From Seohaeicola saemankumensis (GTDB lineage: Bacteria; Pseudomonadota; Alphaproteobacteria; Rhodobacterales; Rhodobacteraceae): DNA of 64,000 nt. The stretch spans positions 434,001 through 498,000 of the forward strand of contig NZ_JBHTKR010000005.1 in the NCBI RefSeq assembly GCF_042678485.1. Reading direction: 5' to 3'. Each line of letters starts with the position of its first letter. The stretch's first letter is position 1. Below are positions 1-9,436 of the stretch, one piece after another. The translations under genes were made by a program, and so were the position numbers. The notes under the pieces are model-generated. The model saw only the letters and a program-made list of their open reading frames with translations, was not told where the DNA came from and ran no database searches.

Positions 1-1666
1 ACAGGACATGCGCGGGATCCTGTTCCGCAAAGCCCGCGTTGGAGGTGAACAGCAGGATCGGGGCGGCATATCCCGCCGCGCGCATGGCGTCGGCCAGTTC
101 CAGCCCGTCCATGTCGGGCATGCTGTGCTCTGTCAGGACCAGATCAAACCCATCGGCCAGCAGGGCAAGCGCATCCTGACCACTGGCACAGGCGACAACC
201 TCGATGCCCAGGGCTTGCATCTGGCGCATCAGGACGGTGCGGTTCACCTCAAGCGGATCAACGACAAGTGCGCGCGCCACCCCGTGTCCCGGCGCCACCG
301 AACCCGCCGCGGGATCGCCATGCGCGCTGTCGACAACGGGCAGATCCAGACGGAAACCGAAAACGCTGCCGCGCCCTTCTTCCGAATCCACCCAGATCTT
401 GCCGCCCATCAGGCCGATCAGCCGCTTCGAGATCGCCAGACCCAGCCCGGTCCCTTCGAACCTGCGGTTTCGCTCATCCTCGACCTGGTTGAACTCGCCG
501 AAGACATGCTCGATCTTGTCGGCTGATATGCCGATCCCGGTGTCTTCGATCAGCACATGCACCTGCCCCAGGTCGCTGCCTTCGGCATGCACCCCCACGA
601 CGCGTATCAGCACATGACCTGACAGGGTGAATTTCACCGCATTGCCGATCAGGTTGGTCAGAACCTGGCGGATACGCCCCGGATCGCCCGTGAACATGGT
701 CGGCAGGAACAGATCATAATCGACCAGCAGTTCCAGACCCTTCTGGCGCGCCGCGGGCTGAAGCAGCAGGATCACCTCGTGAATGGCGCGTTCCAGATCG
801 AATGGTTCGGGATGCAAGGTCAGCCGCTCCGCCTCGATCTTGGAGTAATCCAGAACATCGTTGATGATGACCAGAAGCGCCTCGCCCGAGGTCTTGATTG
901 TGTTGGCGTAAAGACGCTGCTCTTCGGTCAGCGCGGTCTCGCCCAGCAGGTCCGCCATGCCGACGACACCATTCATGGGCGTGCGGATTTCATGGCTCAT
1001 ATTCGCGAGGAACGCGGATTTCGCACGGTTGGCCGCTTCCGCCTTTTCGCGGGCACGGCGCAACTTCTTCTGGTAGCGCACCGTTTCGGTGATGTTCAGC
1101 GCCAGGCTGACCACGTCGCCACCCTTGCCGCGCTGGTCGATCAGCTTGATGTATTCATTGTTCCACAAACGGATCACGGTGGGCTCTGGCGCGGGCATGT
1201 CCCATCGCGCCTGCATCATGGCGCGCCATTCGGCAGGGGCATGCGTGCCGATGTTGACGATCCCCTCTTCGGTCAGCAATTGCAGGATGCGCGGATAGGT
1301 AATGCCGGGGCCCACCTCCTCCAGGTCTTCGAACACCGACAGATAGGCGCGATTAGCGGCGATCATCCGGTTGTCGAGGTCAAAGAAGGCAAAACCGTCC
1401 TGAATCGTTTCGATCGAATGCCACAGGCGGCGTTCCGCAATCTCGACCTTCTGGTGCGCGGCCGACAGATCCGACTTCACGCGCCGGTTTTCATCCTGCA
1501 CGGTCTGAACACGCGCACGGGTTTCGTGGATTTCCTCGGACAGCGCCTGCGCGTGGCGACCCAGCTTGCGATTGGCGGCAAAGAGTTCGGCCTGCTTCAG
1601 CTCAAGCATACGCTCCGCGGCAAGCCGCGCACGCCGTTCTTCAGCCAGTTTGTTGGCAAGGCTCAT
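1..1666 (-). CDS. Hybrid sensor histidine kinase/response regulator (C-terminus outside window)
   Basis: Membrane-free hybrid kinase; 555 residues are visible and the C-terminus lies beyond the left edge. From the start there is a Lys/Arg/Glu-rich coiled-coil of about 80 residues, a PAS-like sensor region (about 85-200), a HisKA domain with NMSHEIRTPMNG whose His is residue 225, an HATPase domain with N-box NLIGNAVKFT, DTGIGI and GTGLGLAIS, then a receiver domain from about residue 465. No transmembrane segment is seen, so sensing is probably cytoplasmic. The receiver is abnormal: the usual acidic pair reads VVDP and the phospho-acceptor position is Glu (residue 513, LTEHSMPDMDG). A second, normal receiver or Hpt domain may follow outside the window. 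Start is the ATG at 1666; a weak AGGA lies immediately upstream. Divergent from the alpha-2-macroglobulin gene. Signal and output are unknown. Confidence 0.93.
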   Translation of the reverse strand, partial: MSLANKLAEERRARLAAERMLELKQAELFAANRKLGRHAQALSEEIHETRARVQTVQDENRRVKSDLSAAHQKVEIAERRLWHSIETIQDGFAFFDLDNRMIAANRAYLSVFEDLEEVGPGITYPRILQLLTEEGIVNIGTHAPAEWRAMMQARWDMPAPEPTVIRLWNNEYIKLIDQRGKGGDVVSLALNITETVRYQKKLRRAREKAEAANRAKSAFLANMSHEIRTPMNGVVGMADLLGETALTEEQRLYANTIKTSGEALLVIINDVLDYSKIEAERLTLHPEPFDLERAIHEVILLLQPAARQKGLELLVDYDLFLPTMFTGDPGRIRQVLTNLIGNAVKFTLSGHVLIRVVGVHAEGSDLGQVHVLIEDTGIGISADKIEHVFGEFNQVEDERNRRFEGTGLGLAISKRLIGLMGGKIWVDSEEGRGSVFGFRLDLPVVDSAHGDPAAGSVAPGHGVARALVVDPLEVNRTVLMRQMQALGIEVVACASGQDALALLADGFDLVLTEHSMPDMDGLELADAMRAAGYAAPILLFTSNAGFAEQDPAHVL

Positions 1667-1823
1667 TCCTGACCTTTCCGAATGCAGGGGCAGCGTTTCC
1701 GGTTCGTCCGGCACTATCGGAGAGCAAGGTGAATTCCCGGTAAACACAGACCTGATGCGGCGCAGGAATCCTTGCGCCATGCAACAGTGCCATGCACCAT
1801 GCCACCAAAGAGGAGGATCGCCC

Positions 1824-4800
1824 ATGCAACGCCTGACAGCCCTGTCTCGTGGTCCTGGCCTTGGCCGTTTCCTTGGGTTTTGTCTTGGGTTGGGGCTGTC
1901 CGTCCTGGCCGGCAACCTGCCGGGGCAGGCCCAGGCTCAGGCTCACACTCAGGACCTGTTGCCGGACGCAGGATTTGTCGTCACGCAGGACATGGATTTT
2001 CCCGGCGGCGATCTGCAACCGCTGTTTGACACCACCATCAGCGCCTGCCGCACCATTTGCCTGGCAGATCCCGCCTGTCGGGCCTTCACCTTCAACAGCC
2101 GGTCCAGGGCCTGTTTTCCGAAATCGGTGATTGCCGCGCGCAGCCCCTTCGCCGGGGCCATATCGGCCGAATTGCGCCGCACCGATCCGCAGCTGCTGGA
2201 AACCTCGGTCGCGCGTGGGGCTGATCTGACCTTTCTGGATCGCACAACGCTGGAAAGCGCGCGCGACCTTGCGATGGAAATCGGCTTTCTGCATCCCGCC
2301 GGGGATCTCGATCTGGACCAGGTGCTGCAAGCCGCGCTTGAGCGCGCGAATGCCGGCGATCACGCCAATGCCGCGCATTGGATCGGTGCAGCCATCAGCC
2401 TGAGCGACCGATCAGATCTGTGGGTGGAATATGCCCGCCTTCTGGCGCGGATCAACCCGCAGCCCTATGACCAGCAGCAGCGTCTGAAGGCGCGCGCCAT
2501 AGGCGCCGCGATCAATGGCTATCTGCGGGCGCAGGAGGCCGGATCGCAGGCCAGCGCGCTTGAGGTGCTCGCCCAACGCCTTGAGGATGCCGGGCGCGGT
2601 CACGACATGATCCCCGCCCTGCGGCTGGCACAGGCGATCGCACCACGTGCCGACATGGCGGCGGCACTGGAAGAGGCAGTTGGCAAATACGGGTTCCGCG
2701 TGACCGGCAACAGCGTGCAAAGCGATACGGCGGCACCGCGTATTTGCGTGGAATTCTCGGAGCCGCTGATCAAGGCCGGGCAGGATTATACCCCTTTCCT
2801 TGGTCTTCCATACGCCACCCTTTCGGTCGTCGCCGAGGACAGGCAGCTTTGCGTCGATGGCCTGCGTCATGGCGCGCGCTACCGGATCGTGTTGCGGTCG
2901 GGCCTGCCCGCAGCCAGCGGCGAGACCCTGATGCGCGATGTCGAACAGACGCTTTACGTGCGCGACCGCAGCCCCGGCATCGTCTTTCCCGGACGTGCCT
3001 ATGTGCTGGCGCGCAGCGCGGATGCGGCGCTGCCGGTGCAGACGGTCAATCTGGACCGGATCGACCTGACATTGCGGCGCGTCAGCGACCGCAACCTGCT
3101 GCGCGCCATGCAGGACAACTATTTCGGCGCGACCCTGCCCGAATGGCAGGCGCGTGGCTTTGCCACAGACATCGCCGAAAATGTCTGGACCGGAAGCGGC
3201 AGCACCCGGAACAGCCTGAACCAGGACATGACGACGCGCCTGCCGCTGGGCGATGTGCTGGCCGGAATGCCTGCGGGGATCTATGCGCTGACCGCGCATA
3301 TCCCCGGCGCCGATCCCTACGAGGATCCCGGCGCCACCCAATGGTTCGTGCTGTCGGATCTGGGTGTCTCGACCATGCTGGGCAACGATGGCCTGCATGT
3401 GGTCGTGCGCCGCCTGTCCGATGCGGGCGCGCTGGAAGGGGCCGCGGTCAGCCTGCTGAGCCGGGCCAATGCCGTGATCGCGGAAGGGCAGACCGACGCC
3501 CAAGGCTATCTGCGCTTTGCCCCCGGCCTGACGCGAGGCACCGGATCGGCGGCACCCGCGCTGGTCGTGGTGCGCCACGGCGCGCGCACAGGTGCAGGCA
3601 GCGAGCAGGCGTCAGAGACGGATATCCCCGAGGATATGACCTTCCTGTCGCTGACCGACCCCGCCTTCGATCTGTCGGATCGCGGCGTGCAGGGCCGCCC
3701 GCCAAGCCCGCCGATCGATGTGTTTCTGGCCACCGACCGTGGCGCCTACCGCGTGGGCGAGGTGATCCATGCCACGGTCCTGGCACGCGACGACACCGCT
3801 GCTGCCATCCCCGGCCTGCCCATCACCGCCATACTGATACGGCCTGATGGCGTCGAATATGCAAGGCTCCTGTCCAGCAACGATGCAGCGGGCGGGCATG
3901 TCTTTGCGCTGCCCCTGGGCGATGCCGTGCCGCGCGGCACATGGCGTCTGGATATCAAGGCCGATACAGAGGCAGCCCCCCTGGCAAGCCGCAACCTGCT
4001 GGTCGAGGATTTCCTGCCCGAGCGCATCGATTTCGAGCTGTCCCTGCCCGATGGGCCGATCCGTAGCGGCGACACGCCGCCCCTGACGGTGCAGGCGCGC
4101 TACCTGTTCGGCGCTCCTGGCGCCGATCTGGCGGTAGAGGGCGAAGTTCTGTTACGCGGAACGGACCGTCTTGAGGGCGTCCCGCTCTACCGTTTCGGGC
4201 GACATGACGATCCTGTCAGCCCCCGCATCCGGTCGCTTGAGCCTGCGCGCACCGATGCTGCCGGGCGGACATCCCTGCCCCTCACCCTGCCGGAGATACA
4301 GGCGGCCGGCAGCCCGCTTGAGGCGCAAATCACGCTGCGGATCAGCGAGGACGCGAACCGCCCCGTAGAGCGGCAGCTGCGCCGCGCCCTTGCACCCGAC
4401 GGTCCGATGATCGGCATCCGCCCGATGTTCGACGGCACCCTGGCCGAAGGAACAGAGGCAGCCTTTCGCCTGATCGGCCTGACACCCGATCTTGCGCCCG
4501 CGCCGCTGTCCCTGCGCTGGACCGTGAACCGGGTCGAGACCCGGTATCAGTGGTATCAGCAGTTCGGTGACTGGCAATGGGAGCCGATCACCACCCGCAC
4601 CCGCGTCGCCAGCGGCGAGGCGGTTCTGGGCGATGACCCGCTGGAGGTTTCAACCCCGGTGGACTGGGGTCGCTACGAACTGGTCGTGGAGACGCGGCAA
4701 GGCGCCTATGCCGCCTCGTCCATCGGTTTCGACGCCGGATGGTATGCACCGGCCGACACGGCGACAACGCCCGATCTGTTGGACCTGACGCTTGACCGGC

Positions 4801-7367
4801 CCAGCTATCGCAGCGGCGATACGGCCATCCTGCGGATCGTGCCGCGCCATGCAGGTATCGCCAGCATCGCGGTCATGTCGAACCGCCTGATCCAGATGCA
4901 GACAATCGCGGTGGATGAGGGTGAAAACCTGATCCCGCTTGCCGTGACCGACGACTGGGGCGCAGGCGCCTATGTCAGCGCGACGGTCATCCGCCCGATG
5001 GATGTGGCAGCAGGGCAGATGCCGGCCCGCGCCCTGGGGCTGGCCCATGCCGGGGTCGATCCCGGCGCGCGGCACCTGAAAGTCAGCATCGACGCCCCCG
5101 CGGCCGCCGACCCGCGCGCGCGGCTGGATACCGTGATCAAGGTCGAAGGGGTCATGCCCGGTGAAACCACCCATGTCACGCTGGCGGCTGTCGATCTGGG
5201 TATCCTCAACCTGACAGGTTTTCAAAGTCCTGACCCCTCGGCGCATTACTTCGGGCAGCGTCGCCTGGGGATGGAGTTGCGCGATCTTTACGGCCGATTG
5301 ATCGACGGCATGAACGGCGCGATGGGACAGGTGCGATCGGGCGGGGATGCGGGCGCGCAGATACGCCTGCAATCGCCGCCGCCTACCGAGGACCTTCTGG
5401 CTTTCTTCAGCGGCCCCGTGACCATTGGGCCTGATGGGCGCGCGGTGGTCGGCTTCGATCTGCCCGCCTTCAACGGCACGGTGCGGTTGATGGCGGTGGC
5501 CTGGTCACCAAGCGGCGTGGGACAGGCCGAAGCGGATGTTCTGGTGCGCGATCCCGTGGTCGTGACGGCCAGCCTGCCGCGCTTTCTGGCCCCAGGCGAT
5601 GACAGCCGCCTGCTGCTGGAGATCACGCATGCCGACGGGCCTGCCGGCCGCATGGGTCTGGACATCACCGCCGATGGCGTCCTTCTGGACAACACGAGCA
5701 TTCCGTCAGGCGTGACGCTGGCTGCGGGTGAAAAACAAACCCTGTCCATTCCGATCGGGGCCGACGTGCCGGGCGATCACCGCCTGCGGATCGCCCTGAC
5801 CAACCCGGACGGGCGGCAATTGCTGAAAACCCTGGTCTTGCCGGTGCGCGCCAATGATCCGGAAATATCGGCAACCGCGCGCCTGACACTTGCGCCCGGC
5901 GAGGCGCTTGACCTTGCCGCATCCACCCTTGACGGGCTGCGTGCCGGCACGGGTGCGCTGACGCTGACGGCGGGACCACTGGCGCGCTTCAATGCGCCCG
6001 CATTGCTGGCGATGCTGGACCGCTACCCCTATGGCTGCACAGAACAGATCGCAAGCCAGACCCTGCCGCTTCTGGCCTTGGGCAGCATGGCACAGGCCCT
6101 CGGCCTGACCGATCAGGAAAACATTCGCACCCGTATTGATCAGGCGCTCGATCGTATTCTGACCCGCCAATCGGCGAACGGGGCCTTCGGTTTGTGGCAG
6201 GCGGGGTCCGGGGATTTCTGGCTGGATGCCTATGTGACCGATCTGCTGTCGCGCGCCCGCACAGCCGGGCACCCCCTGCCCGAAAAGGCGTTTGGCGCGG
6301 CTTTGGACAACCTGCGTAACCGCATCAACTATGCCCCGGATTTCGACAGCGGCGGCGAGGACATCGCCTATGCACTGATGGTTCTGGCCCGCGAAGGCGC
6401 CGCCAACATGGGTGATCTGCGCTATTATGCCGACCAGAAAGCCGGCGCGCTGGCCACGCCGCTTGCCGTTGCACAATTGGGCGCCGCGCTCTCGTCCTAT
6501 GGGGATCAGACGCGCGCGGACCGGCTGTTTGCCCAGGCCGGGCGCATGATCGCGGCCGCCGGCACAACCGAAACCGCGGAATGGCGTGCCGATTACGGCA
6601 GCAGCCTGCGCGATGCCGCAGGCGTGCTGGCCCTGGCGATCGAGGCAGGCAGCACGGCGGTGGACGCCACCACGCTGGGTCAACGCATCGCGGCGGCAAA
6701 CCGGCCCTTCTCGACGCAGGAAGCCGCATGGTCGCTGCTGGCCGCACATGCCCTGGTGCGCGACCCCGGCGTGTCCGGGCTTGAGGTGAACGGCCTGCCC
6801 GTCGCCGGGCCCGTCCTGCGGGCCTCTGCGGCTGACCTGGCGTTGGCCCCCATCAGTCTGCGTAACGCAACCACGGCGCCGACAGAGGTGACACTGACCA
6901 CCTTCGGCATCCCGGCAGGCCCGACCCAGGCCAGCGGCTATGGCTACCGGATCAGCCGCGATTACTACAGCATGGAAGGCGCGCCGCTGTCGCCAGCGGC
7001 GGTGCAGGCGGGCACGCGCATGGTCGCGGTGCTGACCGTGACGCCTGCCAACGGCGGGGGTGCGCGGCTGATGATCAACGATGCCCTGCCCGCCGGGTTC
7101 GAGATCGACAACCCCAACCTGATGCGCGCGGGCGATATCGCTGCACTGGACTGGCTGGACCCTGCCAATGCGGAACATGCCGAATTCCGCGCGGATCGTT
7201 TCCTGGCGGCCGTGGACTGGCAATCGGACGAGCCTTTCACCCTGGCCTATGTGCTGCGCGCAACTTCGCCAGGGGCCTTTCATCATCCGGCCGCGTTGGT
7301 CGAGGACATGTATCGCCCCGAATACAGGGCCACGACGGCATCCGGTCGGGTCGTGGTGACGGAATGA
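1824..7367 (+). CDS. Alpha-2-macroglobulin family protein with PAN/Apple domain
   Basis: Very large (1847 aa) periplasmic protease-trap protein of the bacterial alpha-2-macroglobulin (YfhM/MagD-type) family. Hydrophobic N-terminus with an AQAQA cleavage region; no lipobox Cys is evident, unlike the E. coli lipoprotein. A Cys-rich PAN/Apple-like module follows (about residues 50-100), then macroglobulin repeats. The thioester site YGCTEQ is intact, with Cys at residue 1405 and the partner Gln three residues on, so covalent trapping of attacking proteases is expected. C-terminal residues form the thioester and receptor-binding-like domains. The open frame extends upstream to 1566 but the ATG at 1824 has GAGGAGG at ideal spacing and starts the signal peptide. 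Four bases separate it from pbpC, the conserved partner that repairs peptidoglycan after envelope attack. Confidence 0.95.
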   Translation: MQRLTALSRGPGLGRFLGFCLGLGLSVLAGNLPGQAQAQAHTQDLLPDAGFVVTQDMDFPGGDLQPLFDTTISACRTICLADPACRAFTFNSRSRACFPKSVIAARSPFAGAISAELRRTDPQLLETSVARGADLTFLDRTTLESARDLAMEIGFLHPAGDLDLDQVLQAALERANAGDHANAAHWIGAAISLSDRSDLWVEYARLLARINPQPYDQQQRLKARAIGAAINGYLRAQEAGSQASALEVLAQRLEDAGRGHDMIPALRLAQAIAPRADMAAALEEAVGKYGFRVTGNSVQSDTAAPRICVEFSEPLIKAGQDYTPFLGLPYATLSVVAEDRQLCVDGLRHGARYRIVLRSGLPAASGETLMRDVEQTLYVRDRSPGIVFPGRAYVLARSADAALPVQTVNLDRIDLTLRRVSDRNLLRAMQDNYFGATLPEWQARGFATDIAENVWTGSGSTRNSLNQDMTTRLPLGDVLAGMPAGIYALTAHIPGADPYEDPGATQWFVLSDLGVSTMLGNDGLHVVVRRLSDAGALEGAAVSLLSRANAVIAEGQTDAQGYLRFAPGLTRGTGSAAPALVVVRHGARTGAGSEQASETDIPEDMTFLSLTDPAFDLSDRGVQGRPPSPPIDVFLATDRGAYRVGEVIHATVLARDDTAAAIPGLPITAILIRPDGVEYARLLSSNDAAGGHVFALPLGDAVPRGTWRLDIKADTEAAPLASRNLLVEDFLPERIDFELSLPDGPIRSGDTPPLTVQARYLFGAPGADLAVEGEVLLRGTDRLEGVPLYRFGRHDDPVSPRIRSLEPARTDAAGRTSLPLTLPEIQAAGSPLEAQITLRISEDANRPVERQLRRALAPDGPMIGIRPMFDGTLAEGTEAAFRLIGLTPDLAPAPLSLRWTVNRVETRYQWYQQFGDWQWEPITTRTRVASGEAVLGDDPLEVSTPVDWGRYELVVETRQGAYAASSIGFDAGWYAPADTATTPDLLDLTLDRPSYRSGDTAILRIVPRHAGIASIAVMSNRLIQMQTIAVDEGENLIPLAVTDDWGAGAYVSATVIRPMDVAAGQMPARALGLAHAGVDPGARHLKVSIDAPAAADPRARLDTVIKVEGVMPGETTHVTLAAVDLGILNLTGFQSPDPSAHYFGQRRLGMELRDLYGRLIDGMNGAMGQVRSGGDAGAQIRLQSPPPTEDLLAFFSGPVTIGPDGRAVVGFDLPAFNGTVRLMAVAWSPSGVGQAEADVLVRDPVVVTASLPRFLAPGDDSRLLLEITHADGPAGRMGLDITADGVLLDNTSIPSGVTLAAGEKQTLSIPIGADVPGDHRLRIALTNPDGRQLLKTLVLPVRANDPEISATARLTLAPGEALDLAASTLDGLRAGTGALTLTAGPLARFNAPALLAMLDRYPYGCTEQIASQTLPLLALGSMAQALGLTDQENIRTRIDQALDRILTRQSANGAFGLWQAGSGDFWLDAYVTDLLSRARTAGHPLPEKAFGAALDNLRNRINYAPDFDSGGEDIAYALMVLAREGAANMGDLRYYADQKAGALATPLAVAQLGAALSSYGDQTRADRLFAQAGRMIAAAGTTETAEWRADYGSSLRDAAGVLALAIEAGSTAVDATTLGQRIAAANRPFSTQEAAWSLLAAHALVRDPGVSGLEVNGLPVAGPVLRASAADLALAPISLRNATTAPTEVTLTTFGIPAGPTQASGYGYRISRDYYSMEGAPLSPAAVQAGTRMVAVLTVTPANGGGARLMINDALPAGFEIDNPNLMRAGDIAALDWLDPANAEHAEFRADRFLAAVDWQSDEPFTLAYVLRATSPGAFHHPAALVEDMYRPEYRATTASGRVVVTE

Positions 7368-7371
7368 CGCG

Positions 7372-9411
7372 ATGACGCAAATGAGGCGCCTGTGGCCCTT
7401 TGCCCTTGTCGCCCTGCTGCTGGGCGCGGCGGCGGCACGCGATGCCACCGATGCCTGGATCGATGCGACAGGGCTTCCCGTGACCCTGCCGGACACTTCG
7501 GTCGAGGTGCGCGACAGGAACGGCGACCTGCTGCGCGCCTATATGGTCGCGGATGGGCGCTGGCGCCTGGCCCTGCAACCGGACCAGGTGGATCCCCGCT
7601 TTGTCGAGATGCTGCTGGCCTATGAGGACAAGCGATTTCGCGATCATGCGGGCGTGGACCCGCTGGCCCTGATCCGCGCCGCCGGGCAGGCCATGTGGCA
7701 CGGGCGGATCGTTTCGGGCGGGTCGACCCTGACGATGCAGGTCGCGCGCCTGCTTGAGGACACAGGCACAGGGACATGGCCCGGCAAGCTGCGCCAGATC
7801 CGCGTGGCCCTGGCGCTGGAACGGCGGCTGAGCAAGGCGCAGATCCTTGGTCTTTACCTGACGCTTGCGCCCTATGGCGGCAATATCGAAGGGCTGCGCG
7901 CTGCCAGCCTTGCCTGGCTCGGCAAGGAACCGGCGCGCCTGACTGTGGCGCAAGGCGCGTTGCTGGTGGCCCTGCCCCAATCGCCAGCCGCGCGCCGTCC
8001 CGACCGCGCCCCCGATCAGGCGCGCGCAGCCCGCGACCGTGTGCTGGCGCGCCTGGCCCGGCAGGGTACGATCAGCGCCGAGACGGCGCAGGCCGCAACA
8101 CACGAGCCGGTCCCGGTGCGGCGCATCCCCTTTCCGGCCCTCGCGCCGCATCTGGCAGACCGCGCCAGGGCACAGGATGCAACAGCGCCGCGCCACGACC
8201 TGACGCTTGACGCAGCCCTGCAACGCCTGCTGGAAAACCTTGCCACCGACGCCCTGCGCGGGCTGGGCGAACGGATTTCCATCGCGATCCTTGCCGCGGA
8301 TCATGGCACTGGCGAGGTGCTTGCCTCGGTCGGATCGGCAGGTCTGGCCGAAGATGCCCGGCAAGGTTTTGTCGATATGACGACCGCCCTGCGCTCGCCC
8401 GGCTCGACGCTGAAGCCGCTGGTCTATGCACTGGCCTTCGACCGGGGGCTGGCCCACCCGGAAACCTTGATCGATGACCGGCCCGTCGCCTTCGGAACCT
8501 ATGCTCCGCAGAATTTTGACGGGCTGTTCAGGGGTGAAGTCAGGGTGTCGGAAGCCTTGCGCCTCTCGCTCAATGTTCCCGTCGTACACCTGACAGAGGC
8601 GCTGGGCCCCGCCCATCTGATGGCCGCCCTGACCCGCGCCGGGATCAAGACCGCATTACCCGGCGGCCAACCGGGTCTGGCCGTCGCCCTTGGAGGTCTG
8701 GGTGTCAGCCTGGAAGGGCTGGTGCAGCTTTACGCGGGTCTTGCCAATGGCGGTCAGACTGTCCCGCTGCGCTGGAGAGCAGGCGACATGCCAGACGCGG
8801 GACAACAGATTGTCAGCCGTAGCGCGGCCTGGCAGGTGGCGCATATCATGGCCGGCATACCGCCGCCCTTGGGCGCGGCGGGGATGCGTCTGGCCTACAA
8901 GACGGGGACATCCTATGGCCATCGCGATGCCTGGGCCGTGGGTTTTGACGGCGCGCATGTGATTGGTGTCTGGATCGGTCGCCCCGATGGCACACCGGTG
9001 CCGGGCGCCTTTGGGGGCGATCTGGCCGCGCCCGTCCTGTTCCAGGCGTTCCAGCGCATCAAGCCGCAAGCGGACCCGCTGCCGCCGCCACCGCCTGAAA
9101 CGCTGATCCTGCCAAACGCCAGCCTGCCCCTGCCCTTGCAACGCTTTGGCGCGCGGGGGGCCGCCCCTGTGGATGCCCCGCGTCTGGCCTTTCCGCCCGA
9201 TGGCGCGCACCTGCCGCTGGCGGGACATGCGCTGACCGTGAAACTGCGCGACGGGGTGCCGCCCTTCACCTGGCTAGTGGATGGCGCACCGATCATCGTG
9301 GGCACGCATCGTCGCGAGGCGGCGCTGGACGGTCTGGGCAAGGGCCATGTGACCCTGTCTGTGATCGACGCGGCAGGCCGCGCCGACCGGGTGCAGGTGG
9401 TGCTGGAGTAA
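7372..9411 (+). CDS. pbpC: Penicillin-binding protein 1C (bifunctional glycosyltransferase/transpeptidase)
   Basis: Class A PBP of the 1C type, 679 aa, inner-membrane anchored by one N-terminal helix (about residues 6-20). The GT51 glycosyltransferase domain shows EDKRFRDHAGVD (catalytic Glu near residue 84) and GGSTLTMQ. The transpeptidase domain has SPGSTLKP (nucleophile Ser about residue 345), SLN (about 399) and KTGTS (about 509), all three penicillin-binding motifs intact. The last 90 residues match the PBP1C C-terminal domain. It polymerises and crosslinks peptidoglycan in the periplasm. It begins 4 bases after the alpha-2-macroglobulin stop, so the two form the classical envelope-defence operon seen in E. 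coli (yfhM-pbpC). Confidence 0.96.
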   Translation: MTQMRRLWPFALVALLLGAAAARDATDAWIDATGLPVTLPDTSVEVRDRNGDLLRAYMVADGRWRLALQPDQVDPRFVEMLLAYEDKRFRDHAGVDPLALIRAAGQAMWHGRIVSGGSTLTMQVARLLEDTGTGTWPGKLRQIRVALALERRLSKAQILGLYLTLAPYGGNIEGLRAASLAWLGKEPARLTVAQGALLVALPQSPAARRPDRAPDQARAARDRVLARLARQGTISAETAQAATHEPVPVRRIPFPALAPHLADRARAQDATAPRHDLTLDAALQRLLENLATDALRGLGERISIAILAADHGTGEVLASVGSAGLAEDARQGFVDMTTALRSPGSTLKPLVYALAFDRGLAHPETLIDDRPVAFGTYAPQNFDGLFRGEVRVSEALRLSLNVPVVHLTEALGPAHLMAALTRAGIKTALPGGQPGLAVALGGLGVSLEGLVQLYAGLANGGQTVPLRWRAGDMPDAGQQIVSRSAAWQVAHIMAGIPPPLGAAGMRLAYKTGTSYGHRDAWAVGFDGAHVIGVWIGRPDGTPVPGAFGGDLAAPVLFQAFQRIKPQADPLPPPPPETLILPNASLPLPLQRFGARGAAPVDAPRLAFPPDGAHLPLAGHALTVKLRDGVPPFTWLVDGAPIIVGTHRREAALDGLGKGHVTLSVIDAAGRADRVQVVLE

Positions 9412-9425
9412 CCCCGCCGGGGTTA
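9409..9425. terminator. Bidirectional hairpin between convergent pbpC and thiolase genes
   Basis: Perfect 7-bp inverted repeat TAACCCC/GGGGTTA with a GCC loop. It contains the pbpC stop codon and sits 11 bases from the end of the convergent thiolase gene. No long U-run follows on either strand, so efficiency is uncertain. Confidence 0.55.
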
Positions 9426-9436
9426 CTTCAAAATGC

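Noticed and set aside
5706..7496. 596-codon open frame antisense to the alpha-2-macroglobulin gene
   Set aside because: Antisense shadow with no ribosome-binding site or family similarity.
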